DNA from: Limiplasma sp034927815
GTDB taxonomy: Bacteria; Bacillota; Clostridia; Christensenellales; Aristaeellaceae
Reading direction: 5' to 3'
Assembly (NCBI GenBank): GCA_034927815.1
Contig: JAYFPK010000005.1
Location: 78,476 to 142,475 of the forward strand
Length of the DNA stretch: 64,000 nucleotides
Shown: positions 25,848-35,477 of the stretch, piece by piece
Layout: each line of letters starts with the position of its first letter
Position numbering within the stretch: position 1 is the stretch's first letter
Notes under the pieces: generated by a model
What the model was told of the DNA's origin: nothing
The model's database searches: none
What the model saw: the letters and a program-made list of their open reading frames with translations, nothing else
Translations under genes and position numbers: made by a program

Positions 25848-26939
25848 TCAAAGCACTCTTGAAAACTGCCCGGAAACCCAGCCCACCTGCGCACCGACCA
25901 CGATGGCGTTCCAGCCATTTGGGGCTGTAGCGACGAACTCAAAAGTGGTTCCCGGCGCAACCGTGGTGATGTGGGCGTAACCGGTGCCGTGCCCGACTCG
26001 GATATTGACCTTGCCGCCATCTGAAACGATCACAGCTCGGCGGGTGCTGGGGGTAGGCGCTGGTTCTGCGGGAGGCTTTTCTTCATCTTCCGGCTTTCCG
26101 TCATCATCGTCTGCCACAGCAGCCATCAGGGCGGCGTGAGTTACATCGCCATACTTGCCATCTGGCACTAAGCCCTCATTTTGCTGGAATGCCTTGACTG
26201 CTGACTCCGTTTCCGCTCCGAATTTTCCGTCAGCGCCGAACTTCGGCAGCACATACCCAAGTTGCATGAGAAGCTCCTGCAGAGCTTTTACATCCGCACC
26301 GTTCGTGTCCCTTTTGAGCAAGCGGCTGCCCAATGCCACGTCCGTAACAGGCGGCGGCGTCACCACGACTTCGCTGCCGTCGTACTGGATGAACGGCAAC
26401 TTGTACCAGTGCGTCCAGCCTCGTCCAGCGACCTTGGTTTTTACACAGCCGTATGCGAAGCCCTTCCATTCTACGGCATAACCGTTACCGACGTAATAAC
26501 CCACATGTCCGTCCTTATGAAGCGCGAGGCCCACAATCTCCGGCAGGGTGCTGATAACTCCCCAATCCATGCCCTTTGACTTGGCATAGGAAAACATGGA
26601 GTTGGCCCCCTTGTCAGGGCAGCCATTTGAGCCATAGGCGCTGGAGAAGGTTTTGTCGGTACCGATGCTTTCCACGACACCGATGCCGCCACCCGTCCAG
26701 GCATACCCTTTTGAACCGCCAATGCAGTCAGCACAGACCTTTTTGGCGGTGATATCCTGCTTATATCGGGCTATACGGTCGGAACCGTAATGGGAAGGAT
26801 ACTGCGTAGCCTTGCGGGAGCGGAGGCTCTCTGTGCATTTGTAAACTACGCAGCCGTACCAATATGGCTGGCCAAGCATCTTCTCGCAGTAGGCGGCAAA
26901 GTGCTCGTTTGTAAAGGGTGTGTTGATCTTCTCAGACAC
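25848..26939 (-). CDS. Phage endolysin: peptidase, peptidoglycan-binding and SH3 domains
   Basis: 363 residues from GTG 26939, which has AGGAGG 8 bases upstream (an ATG two codons earlier is too close to it). The N-terminal domain (about 1-190) looks like an NlpC/P60-type cysteine peptidase, with cysteines in KKVCADCIGG and a histidine in LHKDGHVGYYVGN. Next comes a PG_binding_1 domain (GADVKALQELLMQLGY, ETESAVKAFQQNEGLVPDG) near 215-275, an acidic proline-rich linker, and a C-terminal SH3-like domain (GKVNIRVGHGTGY) near 310-363. It should cut the cell wall after the holin opens the membrane. Confidence 0.88.
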   Translation of the reverse strand: MSEKINTPFTNEHFAAYCEKMLGQPYWYGCVVYKCTESLRSRKATQYPSHYGSDRIARYKQDITAKKVCADCIGGSKGYAWTGGGIGVVESIGTDKTFSSAYGSNGCPDKGANSMFSYAKSKGMDWGVISTLPEIVGLALHKDGHVGYYVGNGYAVEWKGFAYGCVKTKVAGRGWTHWYKLPFIQYDGSEVVVTPPPVTDVALGSRLLKRDTNGADVKALQELLMQLGYVLPKFGADGKFGAETESAVKAFQQNEGLVPDGKYGDVTHAALMAAVADDDDGKPEDEEKPPAEPAPTPSTRRAVIVSDGGKVNIRVGHGTGYAHITTVAPGTTFEFVATAPNGWNAIVVGAQVGWVSGQFSRVL

Positions 26940-26962
26940 CGTCATTTCCTCCTGTGTTGTTC

Positions 26963-26991
26963 TGGACAAAGTACAGGATAAGCCCTATAAT
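26963..26991 (+). promoter_or_regulatory. Promoter of the plus-strand gene inside the lysis module
   Basis: TGGACA (26963-26968) and TATAAT (26986-26991) lie exactly 17 bases apart and about 30 bases before the ATG of the plus-strand gene. A strong vegetative promoter against the direction of the late genes fits expression from the prophage state. Confidence 0.75.
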
Positions 26992-27021
26992 AAAGGCAAT
27001 CCGAAGAAAGGTTGTGGCAAC

Positions 27022-27333
27022 ATGGGCGACATAATTTCTCTTGCAGCATATAAAAAGAGAAAGGGTATTGCCTCACCTAAATCTCCTTATTACACGCTAA
27101 ACGCAACGCGGGCTGAAGTTTCGGCTGCTTTAAAACGAGCCGCGCAGTACATGCTGACCCCCATGGATTATAGCGGCAAGAAGCCCTATGCCGCACTGAT
27201 CGGGTATGAAGACAAGGACGGTCGAATTAAGCTGCTGAAAGAGAACTGTTGCTATCCCAGTCGTGAAATGCTCGAAATGGACGCAGGTCGCAAAAGCATG
27301 TCGGCGCTCACATTGGTTGCGAAAAATCCTTAG
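27022..27333 (+). CDS. Plus-strand gene between lysin and holin, moron-like, unknown function
   Basis: 103 residues from ATG 27022. The N-terminus MGDIISLAAYKKRKG resembles short host-acting phage peptides, and a lone tryptophan-free basic protein follows (YSGKKPYAALIGYEDKDGRIKLL). No family recognised. It is transcribed against the surrounding late genes and has its own near-consensus promoter, the definition of a moron: a gene added to a phage and expressed in the lysogen. Candidates for such genes are superinfection exclusion or host fitness; the sequence does not tell which. Confidence 0.7.
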   Translation: MGDIISLAAYKKRKGIASPKSPYYTLNATRAEVSAALKRAAQYMLTPMDYSGKKPYAALIGYEDKDGRIKLLKENCCYPSREMLEMDAGRKSMSALTLVAKNP

Positions 27334-27337
27334 AAAA

Positions 27338-27787
27338 CTAGACGGAATCACCGTTGTCGTTTCCATCGGCAGCGGGGTTTTTGTTATGAAGCTGCGCTAG
27401 AATCTCCTTGAGCTTATCCGGGACGGGCAGCCCAAGGCGCGTGGCGTTTTCGATCATGGAAAGTCCCTCGTTTGAGAGATAAAAGCAAATCACAGCGGAG
27501 CGCAAAGCGCCGCCTGTGCCGACAACGGAAATATCCACGACATGCCCTACACCCACCAGCGCAATGATGAGCATCTTCCTGAACAGTCCCTTGAAGCCCA
27601 CAGCGCTGGACAGCTTTTTATCGACGATACCGCACATCACGCCGGTGATGTAGTCCAGCGCCATAAAGACCACCAGCGTAATGAGCAAGCCGTCCACACC
27701 TCCTAGAAAATACCCGAGCCAGCCGCCAATGGCGGTAAACGCCATTTGTACCTTGGCCCATACCAGATCAATGGTAAAATCACGCAT
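27338..27787 (-). CDS. Phage holin, toxin-secretion/holin family
   Basis: 149 residues from ATG 27787 with GGAGG 9 bases upstream. Three or four hydrophobic segments: FTAIGGWLGYFLGGVDGLLI, LITLVVFMALDYITGVMCGI, FRKMLIIALVGVGHVVDIS, GALRSAVICFYLSNEGLS. The DYITG motif and the conserved FKGLFRK turn are typical of the Phage_holin_4 (TcdE/Bhl-like) family. It precedes the endolysin gene in transcription direction, separated by the plus-strand moron. Confidence 0.88.
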   Translation of the reverse strand: MRDFTIDLVWAKVQMAFTAIGGWLGYFLGGVDGLLITLVVFMALDYITGVMCGIVDKKLSSAVGFKGLFRKMLIIALVGVGHVVDISVVGTGGALRSAVICFYLSNEGLSMIENATRLGLPVPDKLKEILAQLHNKNPAADGNDNGDSV

Positions 27788-27846
27788 CTTGCAATCCTCC
27801 TGTTTATCATTCTGGGGTATATCAAAAGCCGCCCGGATTGAGTGGC

Positions 27847-28515
27847 TTAAGACTTTGTTTTGGGAATCCACAGCGCAGGCACGTTGGGCGGTTCCCAGCC
27901 ATCTTGTGAGGTGTGGGATGTAATGCATTCGTATTGCGGCGAATCCCTGTCCGGGTATGCCAGCACATCACCCACCACATAATCCACACCTGCCTGCCAG
28001 ATGCGCACACCATCATCCGGTACGATTTCCACCTTGCGCCAGAGGGCAGGCGTGAGATCAGGCGGCCAGCTTTCCTGCGTGATATGCGACATAATGCAAC
28101 GCCAGAGGAAGATGCCGAAGGTGTACACATCGCCTACGGCCACTTCAATGCCCGGCTGCCATTGGCGGCCTTCCAGCGCGGGAGCCACCCGCAGCAGTTC
28201 AGCGTCGGTGATCCGGCCCTCCGCGACGGAAGACCGTAGCACCAGCCCCAGCACGTCGGCCAGTGTTTCCTCGGCACTGGTCGTGATGAAGGATTCCAAA
28301 GGCAACGCTTGCATACGGATGTCATTCGTAATCAGATCACCTTCGTTTATGGAAGGCTCCCCCGGCAAAATCAAGACATGTTCGGCTGTCACACCGGTCA
28401 TTTGAAAGGCTTCACCAGCCAGACTGTACTCGGTTGCCGTTTGCCTGCGGGAAACTAAAAAGGACGAATGCAGGATTGTCCGCACTCGTCCCTCTACGGG
28501 AATCACAATCTTCAC
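27847..28515 (-). CDS. Tail-associated protein with carbohydrate-binding repeats
   Basis: 222 residues from GTG 28515, with AAGGAGG 8 bases upstream. The N-terminal 110 residues are hydrophobic-mixed without a known domain. The C-terminal half holds two chitin-binding-like repeats (VAVGDVYTFGIFLWRCIMSH, QESWPPDLTPALW and VVGDVLAYPDRDSPQYECIT, QDGWEPPNVPALW) of the CBM5/12 type with the typical aromatic residues. Probably a baseplate or fibre part that touches cell-wall glycans. Confidence 0.75.
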   Translation of the reverse strand: MKIVIPVEGRVRTILHSSFLVSRRQTATEYSLAGEAFQMTGVTAEHVLILPGEPSINEGDLITNDIRMQALPLESFITTSAEETLADVLGLVLRSSVAEGRITDAELLRVAPALEGRQWQPGIEVAVGDVYTFGIFLWRCIMSHITQESWPPDLTPALWRKVEIVPDDGVRIWQAGVDYVVGDVLAYPDRDSPQYECITSHTSQDGWEPPNVPALWIPKTKS

Positions 28516-28531
28516 TTGGTTTTCCTCCTTC

Positions 28532-31018
28532 TCATCCGACGGCCCCGCCGCCGCTGTAAACAACCTCCAGATAGGGCTTTAGGCTTGAATCCGTTCCGGC
28601 GATACGCATATAGCTATCGGAGTAGGTTGAAGATCCAAAGTTGTACGAGGGTTCAAACAAACACAACCCGCCATATGAGCCGTTAGCAAGTCCCTGAACA
28701 GCGCTTATGGGGATGGCGTACTTAACCTGCTCGCCTCGCCCAATGATACCGATGGCTCCATAGTTTACCGAGATGGCAGGCGTGCCGCTGGCACCAGTAT
28801 TGGTAATGGCACAAAGATAAACGGGCTTGGCACCGCCCGCACCGCTGCCTGTTTTTCGGTAAATCGTCAAGGTAGCCGATTTGATCGTTGTGCCCGAAAG
28901 GACGTTGCGCAGGTTGCCAAACCACATACAGCCACGGTTCCAATACTGGATCGTGTCATACCCGGTATCCGAGTACAGGCCCTGCACCACGTCCAGCGTA
29001 TCGGTACGCCAACTGCCGCGCCAAGACCTTGTCAGAGTGGCGTACTGGATCGTGGTTTCATTTGGCGCGACCGGCGGTATAGCTGTGCCGTAGTCAATGG
29101 TCACATTGGAGGCGTATACCTGCCCGTTTTCACCCGCGCTGCGGGAGCCGCTCGGAACGGTCCCGTTGGCAAAAATCAAACCTGCATATGCCACCATCGC
29201 CCAGGTGCAGGAGCCGCGACAGGATTTGACCACACCCGTGCCCATATACACCTCAAGGCCCTGTTGGGCGTTGTACAGGCCGGTGTTATTAACAAAGACG
29301 TGCGTGGCGCGGACATACACCGAATCATAGGTGGTACCGTTGGCATCCAGCGTGCAGCCATTGATCTCCACATAATGGTTCATGAGACATTCGACCAGAT
29401 ATGCGTTTCGGTTACCGCCATTCAGCGGTCGGCTTTCGCGTAGGGTTAGGTTCTGTATCAGAACATGCGCCGAACACCCTTTAATGGAGATGTAGCTGTA
29501 GAGCGGACAAGAACTATAGCCCATGATCATCAGGCGGCCCGGCCCGGCAAGCCCCCTGATGTGTACGCCGGAGGGTTCATAAACCGTGCCCGATGCGCTG
29601 GGAAGGTAAATGGTCACATCCGAGCGCAAGAACATACTGTTTACGGCGTTGACAGCCTCGCCAAGGGAGCGAAAGTATGTATCGCTTGTCCCGGAGTAAG
29701 TAGGAACCACATAGAGGTAGGATGGTCCGGCATAGGCTGCCGCCACTGAATTGGAGATTACTTTATCCGCATATAGCTCCTTGAAGCCCACATTGCCCTG
29801 TGCGCTCATCTCCATGAGGATGTTTTCATTGTTATTGGGATCAAGCAATTGCAGCAGAAAGTTCTCCGTGGTGATGGCGACGTTGTTGGAACCGATGGTA
29901 ATGCCGGATGTTTTCACTTCCTGTACGCCGACCGCAGTCCAAAGCGACCCTGTCCATCGTTTTAGGATAGATGGCGAAAGCGAGGTATCCAGCCAGAGCA
30001 TGTTGGTATACTTGGTGGTAGGTTCCCCAGCGTTTCGGTACACCTTTTCAGCATCATAGGTCGATGTATTGACCTTGAGGGCAATCTGGTTGCTTTGCAG
30101 GTTGATACTGGATTCCGCGATGGATAATCGGTTTGGGACGTTGTTCAAATCCTCCGGTGCAGCGCTCCAATTGGTGAAGGAATCAGCGACCTCAACCTTT
30201 ACATTTCGGAACTGTACTGTGCCGGTCATACCGTTTGCGGCGGAGGTGCCGTACATGAAGTAGGCTATGGAAATTGGATTATATGAGGTAAGGTTAAGCG
30301 GCCCTTTCAAAATCCTTACCCAATCCTGATCTGTTGCCTGAAAATCGGAATCCGTTGTGCGAAGATAATATCCCCGGCCAGTCGTCAGAATGGTCGTGCC
30401 GTCGGTATCATAGTAGCGGTAATAGATCCAAATACCGGTATAAACGCCCGATGTAGCAGCGGAAGCGGCGTTAATGTTTGCTCGCTTGATCTCAAAAGAG
30501 ATGCGGAGCGATGCGCCATACCCGGAATGCTCAAACAAATCCGGTGAAACGTTAACAGACCATCCTGTGTAGCCGGATGCGCTTCCGTCCGAATATCGGT
30601 AGTTGTTATTGATGAAGGTATGGATTTGATGCGAGAGCAGCACATAGTTCCGGCCAGCAAAACGATCATATCGATATTCGTTGCTGGAGCGGACAGTGGA
30701 AACGATGGCTGTGGGGGTAATCTTTTGCTCCGCACTCGTTACCCGATTCGTCAAGGCCACGACTGTCGTTTGGTTTGCCTTGAGTGAAATGGCTTGATCG
30801 GTCTGCGCGAAGCGAGTATCCATCTCGGTTCGGGAATAGACATCTTCCGCATTTACACCCACGGGCACCCATGCGCTTCCGTTCCAGCGCTTCATTGCAT
30901 GGGGAGAGACGGAAGTGTCCAGCCATAAGGCATCCGGCGCAGGGTTGGCAGGCGGGGTCGGAGATACCTCCCAATCCTGCGCCTGCCGGATGGTGATCTG
31001 GGCACAAGCAAGCATCAT
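28532..31018 (-). CDS. Phage tail fibre or spike protein
   Basis: 828 residues. Its N-terminus overlaps the upstream gene by four bases. A segment of about 35 residues occurs twice: ALWLDTSVSPHAMKRWNGS near 30 and MLWLDTSLSPSILKRWTGS near 340. The middle part has coiled-coil-like sequence (QAISLKANQTTVVALTNRV) shared in style with the 910-residue tail protein. Residues 430-680 look like a right-handed beta-helix (short valine/glycine strands, many Asn/Ser turns), then a DUF-type C-terminal fold. Likely host-recognition part. Confidence 0.7.
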   Translation of the reverse strand: MMLACAQITIRQAQDWEVSPTPPANPAPDALWLDTSVSPHAMKRWNGSAWVPVGVNAEDVYSRTEMDTRFAQTDQAISLKANQTTVVALTNRVTSAEQKITPTAIVSTVRSSNEYRYDRFAGRNYVLLSHQIHTFINNNYRYSDGSASGYTGWSVNVSPDLFEHSGYGASLRISFEIKRANINAASAATSGVYTGIWIYYRYYDTDGTTILTTGRGYYLRTTDSDFQATDQDWVRILKGPLNLTSYNPISIAYFMYGTSAANGMTGTVQFRNVKVEVADSFTNWSAAPEDLNNVPNRLSIAESSINLQSNQIALKVNTSTYDAEKVYRNAGEPTTKYTNMLWLDTSLSPSILKRWTGSLWTAVGVQEVKTSGITIGSNNVAITTENFLLQLLDPNNNENILMEMSAQGNVGFKELYADKVISNSVAAAYAGPSYLYVVPTYSGTSDTYFRSLGEAVNAVNSMFLRSDVTIYLPSASGTVYEPSGVHIRGLAGPGRLMIMGYSSCPLYSYISIKGCSAHVLIQNLTLRESRPLNGGNRNAYLVECLMNHYVEINGCTLDANGTTYDSVYVRATHVFVNNTGLYNAQQGLEVYMGTGVVKSCRGSCTWAMVAYAGLIFANGTVPSGSRSAGENGQVYASNVTIDYGTAIPPVAPNETTIQYATLTRSWRGSWRTDTLDVVQGLYSDTGYDTIQYWNRGCMWFGNLRNVLSGTTIKSATLTIYRKTGSGAGGAKPVYLCAITNTGASGTPAISVNYGAIGIIGRGEQVKYAIPISAVQGLANGSYGGLCLFEPSYNFGSSTYSDSYMRIAGTDSSLKPYLEVVYSGGGAVG

Positions 31019-32691
31019 TCTACCTCACAAATGAAGGTCGTTTTGATGGTCACATCGTCGCTATCAATGCCTACGGATTTACCCGTCGCAAATACAGCGC
31101 CGCTGTCCATGGCATTGCCATCCTTGTCGCGGCGATACCATTTGTAGGTATGCCCTGATCCGGTCGCGTCTGTCTCCTGACCATTTTGAAACAAGCGGCA
31201 CAGGAGCGTGGAAGTGCCGATCCCATTTTTGAACACATCCCCGCCGCTCGATTCAATCACCGCCAAATAGGGGTCTGTCTTGTCCACAAGCGAGATGGTG
31301 TCCGTGTACGTCTTGCTCTCATAGGTCATGATGCACTGGTAGGACGCGACACCCGTCACATCTGCACCGGATACGGAGAGCGAGCTTCCCGTCTGCCCGG
31401 AAACGGTTTGCCAGGAACCGGCGACATACCGTTTCCATACATACGATGCACCCGTGGTGATGGCAGTCGTGCCCTTGTAGGCCGCCGCCTGGATGGTGAG
31501 CGTGCCGGAACCGTTCAAAAACACATTGCCATCAGGAGCAAACATGGAGAACACGACCGCATCAGCGCCGGGTGCGCCAGCGGTCCCGGTCGCGCCGGTG
31601 TTGACTTTGCTCCATTGAATCGTCAGCGTCGTTGCAACCGGCGCGGTGATGGGCACAGACAAAGCGCCCTGCTGCTGACCGGCCCCGCCCAGGGTAGCAT
31701 TGGTCGTAATGACAATGCTGATAGGGATCTCGTTGTTCGCCGCCGCGCCCTTGCTGACGGTCATGCCCGTAGGCGCACCAGTGATGGTGCCAACCGCAGG
31801 CGTGACCTTGCTCGTGCCCTGGTAAGCCACGACGTTGCAGGTCTTAGTGACCGCAGACACCTGGCCGCTGACATTGCCCGCAAAGGTGATGTTTTCGTTG
31901 GTAAGGAAGGCCATGGGCGCAGAAGTACCGCTGCTGCCTGCCGAGCCGTCCCTTACCTTGTACACCGTCATGATATCGGTGACATTTTCATCGCTCGTGA
32001 CGATCCGCAGCGTCGCTCCGTCGCCCACGAATACCGCATGGGTAGGCTTGATGTTGAGCGTCGTGCCGGTAATGGAAGCATTGTCGGCGGTGGTCGGGTA
32101 ATCCTGCCAATCGCCGCTGGCGTTCTTATACTGCCACTTGGTCATGGAGACGTTTGTCAGGTTGGCGGTCAAGGTGATCTGCGCGGGCGTGACGGCGCTT
32201 GACGAATCGTATTTAAATAGCTGCTCACCCGAAATCCATGCGCTTTTCGCATGCATCGCCGTCTGGATTTGCGAGAAAGAAATGTCGGATACGACATTCA
32301 CCGGGATACCCGTATCCGGGTCGGTGTACGTCACATAGCACAGGTAGGTGAGCAGTTTGGAAGTCACACCGGTGAGCTTATTGACTGAAACCGTCAATAC
32401 ACCACCGGAGACAGCCTCGCCAGTTGCCAGCGCCGCTTCGCTACCTGCACCCTCCTTGCGTTTCCAGGTGACGGTCAGGCCCGCGCTTCCCAGTGGCAGG
32501 GCGGTCTGATTGGCGAACACCACGGGCGTGAGAATGAGCTTGGGCGTGCCCGACCAGTCCGGGCTTACCGACCCGCCAGGGTTAGGATCAAGGATTTGCG
32601 TCTTGGGCAAGTTGGAGGTGATGTAGCAGGACAGGCTTTTGCCGTCCGAGAGATCGACGATGGAGATTTGACCGGTGGCAATGATGGGCAT
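31015..32691 (-). CDS. Ig-domain-rich phage tail protein
   Basis: 558 residues composed of repeated beta-sandwich-like units, with several recurrent patterns such as SYVWKRYVAGSWQTVSG, ADVTGVASYQCIMTYESK and GSGHTYKWYRRDKDGN. A short collagen-like stretch (TGATGTAGAPGAD) sits near residue 365. The family is common next to the tail spike in clostridial siphophages and probably decorates the baseplate for surface adhesion. Start ATG 32691. Confidence 0.7.
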   Translation of the reverse strand: MPIIATGQISIVDLSDGKSLSCYITSNLPKTQILDPNPGGSVSPDWSGTPKLILTPVVFANQTALPLGSAGLTVTWKRKEGAGSEAALATGEAVSGGVLTVSVNKLTGVTSKLLTYLCYVTYTDPDTGIPVNVVSDISFSQIQTAMHAKSAWISGEQLFKYDSSSAVTPAQITLTANLTNVSMTKWQYKNASGDWQDYPTTADNASITGTTLNIKPTHAVFVGDGATLRIVTSDENVTDIMTVYKVRDGSAGSSGTSAPMAFLTNENITFAGNVSGQVSAVTKTCNVVAYQGTSKVTPAVGTITGAPTGMTVSKGAAANNEIPISIVITTNATLGGAGQQQGALSVPITAPVATTLTIQWSKVNTGATGTAGAPGADAVVFSMFAPDGNVFLNGSGTLTIQAAAYKGTTAITTGASYVWKRYVAGSWQTVSGQTGSSLSVSGADVTGVASYQCIMTYESKTYTDTISLVDKTDPYLAVIESSGGDVFKNGIGTSTLLCRLFQNGQETDATGSGHTYKWYRRDKDGNAMDSGAVFATGKSVGIDSDDVTIKTTFICEVE

Positions 32692-32723
32692 GAATCATTT
32701 CCTCCTTGAAGACTGGCATAGCC

Positions 32724-35456
32724 TTATTGCATGCGGATGAGGTCACAGCGAAAAGAAGCCTGGCGCAGCACATCCGCTGTGCTCACCATGACGGATTTCA
32801 ATCCTATATGGCTGTCATTCCAGATCGCGTCGGCCACCGCATCCGTGCTGGTTCGGGTCCAGATAAACCGTTCCGCAGGCACCATGTCCGTGACATCATC
32901 CGGCCCATGCCATACCCGTACTGTCAGGGTCGTACTGCGTACGGTTTCGGTCAGGAACACCGTCCCAGCGACAACCTCCAGCCGATAACCCAGCAATGCA
33001 TCCATATCTGCGTAAATTTTCTGTTGCGCTTGCCGGTACGTCTCGCTGCTGGTGACGGTGGATACGATGGCACCAGGCGTGATCTTTAGCTCTGCTGTGG
33101 AAACGCGTTCCTCCAGTGCCTCTACATCCGCCTGTTCTGCCTTACCTGCCACCATAAGCCGCAGGTAGGTATTGGACGAGATGTCCATAGCGTTGATGGC
33201 ATTGATTGTGGCCTGCCGGGCAAAGAGCGTGTCCACATCGATGTTCGCAGCAATGAGGCCTTTGATGATCGCGTTACTGGCGAAAATGTCCTGCACGTTC
33301 AGGCATCCCGCCGTTACCGTGCCCTCAATAATTTTCTCGCCCGCATTGAGGCTCAGATCGGTCACATCATCGTTGCCGACCTGCTTGAGCGTAGTGACAA
33401 TGTTACCGTTTTCGTCTACGGATACCGCATAGAAATGTCCATCCATACCCTTCACCACCAACTCGCCAACCGTGAGGCTGACCATGTTGGCTTCGGTTAC
33501 TGCCAGCTTGGCGATATAAAGCTCACCGCCCACACCCTGGGTGATAATGGCCGTCTCCGTGGTGAGGTCTTTGATGTGCGACCAATCAATGTCCGCTGTG
33601 CCTATGCTTGCCTTTACGATCTGAGCAGTTGCCGCAGTCAGCCCGGTTATCGCCGCCCATTGGATGTCGGCTTCCTGTATGGATGCCGTATTGATCTGCG
33701 CTTTACCGATTCGGGCGACCTCGGTTGCGAGGTTCTCAATATCCGCCCATTGAATGTTGGCCTGCACAATATTCGCGGTGGTAAGCTGCGCAAAGGCAAT
33801 GGCTGCGATGGAAGCGTATAGCTCATCCGAAGTGATGCTGCCAGCCACCAACTCCTTAACTTTGGCGGTCACGGCTGTCAGCGCGTTCACGTTCAGGACA
33901 TCGATCAGGGCTTCGGCAATATGGGCGCGGGTGATCGCCGCTTCCTGTATGTGGGCGCTTTGTATCGCGGCGTTCTTGACCTGCAGGCTGCCTACGGAGG
34001 CGTTTTGAAGCTGGCCAGCGCCGATGCTGTTGAACGCCAGCTTCATGCCGGAAATGGAGCCGGAGGCAAGCTGCCGGGCCGATATGACGCTACCCTCCAA
34101 GGTATCTGCCGCCGTGCCCAGCGTGACGGCTGTATACTTGCGTGTCAGGCAATCATAGGTGTACTGCGTCATGCGCATGGATACTTCCACGCCAATACGC
34201 TGGGCAATCACGCGAACGCTGTCCCCGAGGAAAATATCCGAAAGTGCACCGTACTGCCTGTATTCTTCCGCGTCCGGGCAGTTGATGAAGTCCACCTTCA
34301 GCGTTACGGTAGGCAGATCGCAGCCCTTTGCATATTCAGCCTGCACGGCCTTTCTCATATCTGAGTAGCACGCTGTCAGGCTTTTATAGTTATCGCCCTC
34401 AGCCACTTCTTTGGCCTCAGCCACTTTCAGATGAACCCATTTGGGGTGAACATAGTGGCTGATGTAAGGGCTGTCGACGTACAACTCCGGCAGATACAAA
34501 ATGTTGCCGTCCGCATCCTCGCCGGTGGGCATAATGCGGGTTACCACATCGGTTTCATCAATGTCGTAGGAAATGCCGGTAAGATTTTTTCGTTCCCGGA
34601 TTTGGACGTCTGTGTCCGTACCAACGCGGTTCACCAGAAACACATCGAACCAGTCCCGAGCCAACTCTGCGCCATACTTTTCTGTGAGACCGCCTTCCCC
34701 GAGCAAAGCTTCCACTGGGTTGGCATTCTCAATTTTTACTTCCTCCGCTGTGCTGGTCAAGTCTGAGTAGAAGGTAAAAGCGTGTGAGGAAAGGCAACCT
34801 GACGATATGTTTTGAGCCACCGCCGCTCCGACCATGGAGGGCGATGGCTCTATCTTCTTGATCATATTATCAAGGAGATCATAAAAGATATGGCGGGCAT
34901 ACACCGTGATCTTGTCCAAATCCGGTACCACCCGGTAAATACGGAAAGGTTGATCGCGGAGTTGCCGAGGCTGAATGATTTGTCCGGTAGCAGAAACAAT
35001 ATTGCCTTCGGTGCGCACATAAGTCAGGTATTCGCTGGCCATGTAGCCGCGCCGCCCATCCGGGCAAGACACCTCGTACCATGAGATGTTTGTTTTACTG
35101 AGGACAATTACCTCGGTGCCCTTGCGGTACTGTGCCAGAATGCGGTAATTGGTGCCGGTGCCAGAACGCAGCCGAAGCGGATCGCGCACGGTGGTGATTC
35201 GGTATATCTCATATCCCGCAGTCTGGCTGACCAGCCGAACCTGTGGTGTGGAAGCGGCAGGAACCGGAGCGCGAAGGATATAGCTCTCGGACAAACGCTG
35301 CCATTTTCCTTCATCATCTATAGGATGTACCAGGGTAAGCTCCCACTCGCCGTTCACAGTCTCGGTTACGATACACGACTGTGGCGCAACCGCTCCAAGC
35401 CCGTTGGTTGAAAAGTCAGTACAGTTTGAGGGATAAATGCAAATCAAGCGATTCAC
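32724..35456 (-). CDS. Tail spike/minor structural protein with inserted SH3 domain
   Basis: 910 residues. The N-terminal part is the prophage tail-endopeptidase-type domain (IVTETVNGEWELTLVHP, KITVYARHIFYDLLDN) that attaches to the Dit ring. It is interrupted near residues 115-165 by an SH3b-like domain (DPLRLRSGTGTNYRILAQY, ISWYEVSCPDGRRGYMASEY). Residues 480-690 form a long run of alanine- and isoleucine-rich short repeats (SAHIQEAAITRAHI, NTASIQEADIQWAAI), probably a triple-stranded fibre. It lies after Dit, where tail-tip proteins are normally encoded. Confidence 0.85.
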   Translation of the reverse strand: MNRLICIYPSNCTDFSTNGLGAVAPQSCIVTETVNGEWELTLVHPIDDEGKWQRLSESYILRAPVPAASTPQVRLVSQTAGYEIYRITTVRDPLRLRSGTGTNYRILAQYRKGTEVIVLSKTNISWYEVSCPDGRRGYMASEYLTYVRTEGNIVSATGQIIQPRQLRDQPFRIYRVVPDLDKITVYARHIFYDLLDNMIKKIEPSPSMVGAAVAQNISSGCLSSHAFTFYSDLTSTAEEVKIENANPVEALLGEGGLTEKYGAELARDWFDVFLVNRVGTDTDVQIRERKNLTGISYDIDETDVVTRIMPTGEDADGNILYLPELYVDSPYISHYVHPKWVHLKVAEAKEVAEGDNYKSLTACYSDMRKAVQAEYAKGCDLPTVTLKVDFINCPDAEEYRQYGALSDIFLGDSVRVIAQRIGVEVSMRMTQYTYDCLTRKYTAVTLGTAADTLEGSVISARQLASGSISGMKLAFNSIGAGQLQNASVGSLQVKNAAIQSAHIQEAAITRAHIAEALIDVLNVNALTAVTAKVKELVAGSITSDELYASIAAIAFAQLTTANIVQANIQWADIENLATEVARIGKAQINTASIQEADIQWAAITGLTAATAQIVKASIGTADIDWSHIKDLTTETAIITQGVGGELYIAKLAVTEANMVSLTVGELVVKGMDGHFYAVSVDENGNIVTTLKQVGNDDVTDLSLNAGEKIIEGTVTAGCLNVQDIFASNAIIKGLIAANIDVDTLFARQATINAINAMDISSNTYLRLMVAGKAEQADVEALEERVSTAELKITPGAIVSTVTSSETYRQAQQKIYADMDALLGYRLEVVAGTVFLTETVRSTTLTVRVWHGPDDVTDMVPAERFIWTRTSTDAVADAIWNDSHIGLKSVMVSTADVLRQASFRCDLIRMQ

Positions 35457-35477
35457 CTCCTTCTTGGCAGGGATAAG

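Noticed and set aside
31186..32202. 338-residue plus-strand open frame
   Set aside because: Antisense to the Ig-rich tail protein; basic, low-complexity shadow frame.
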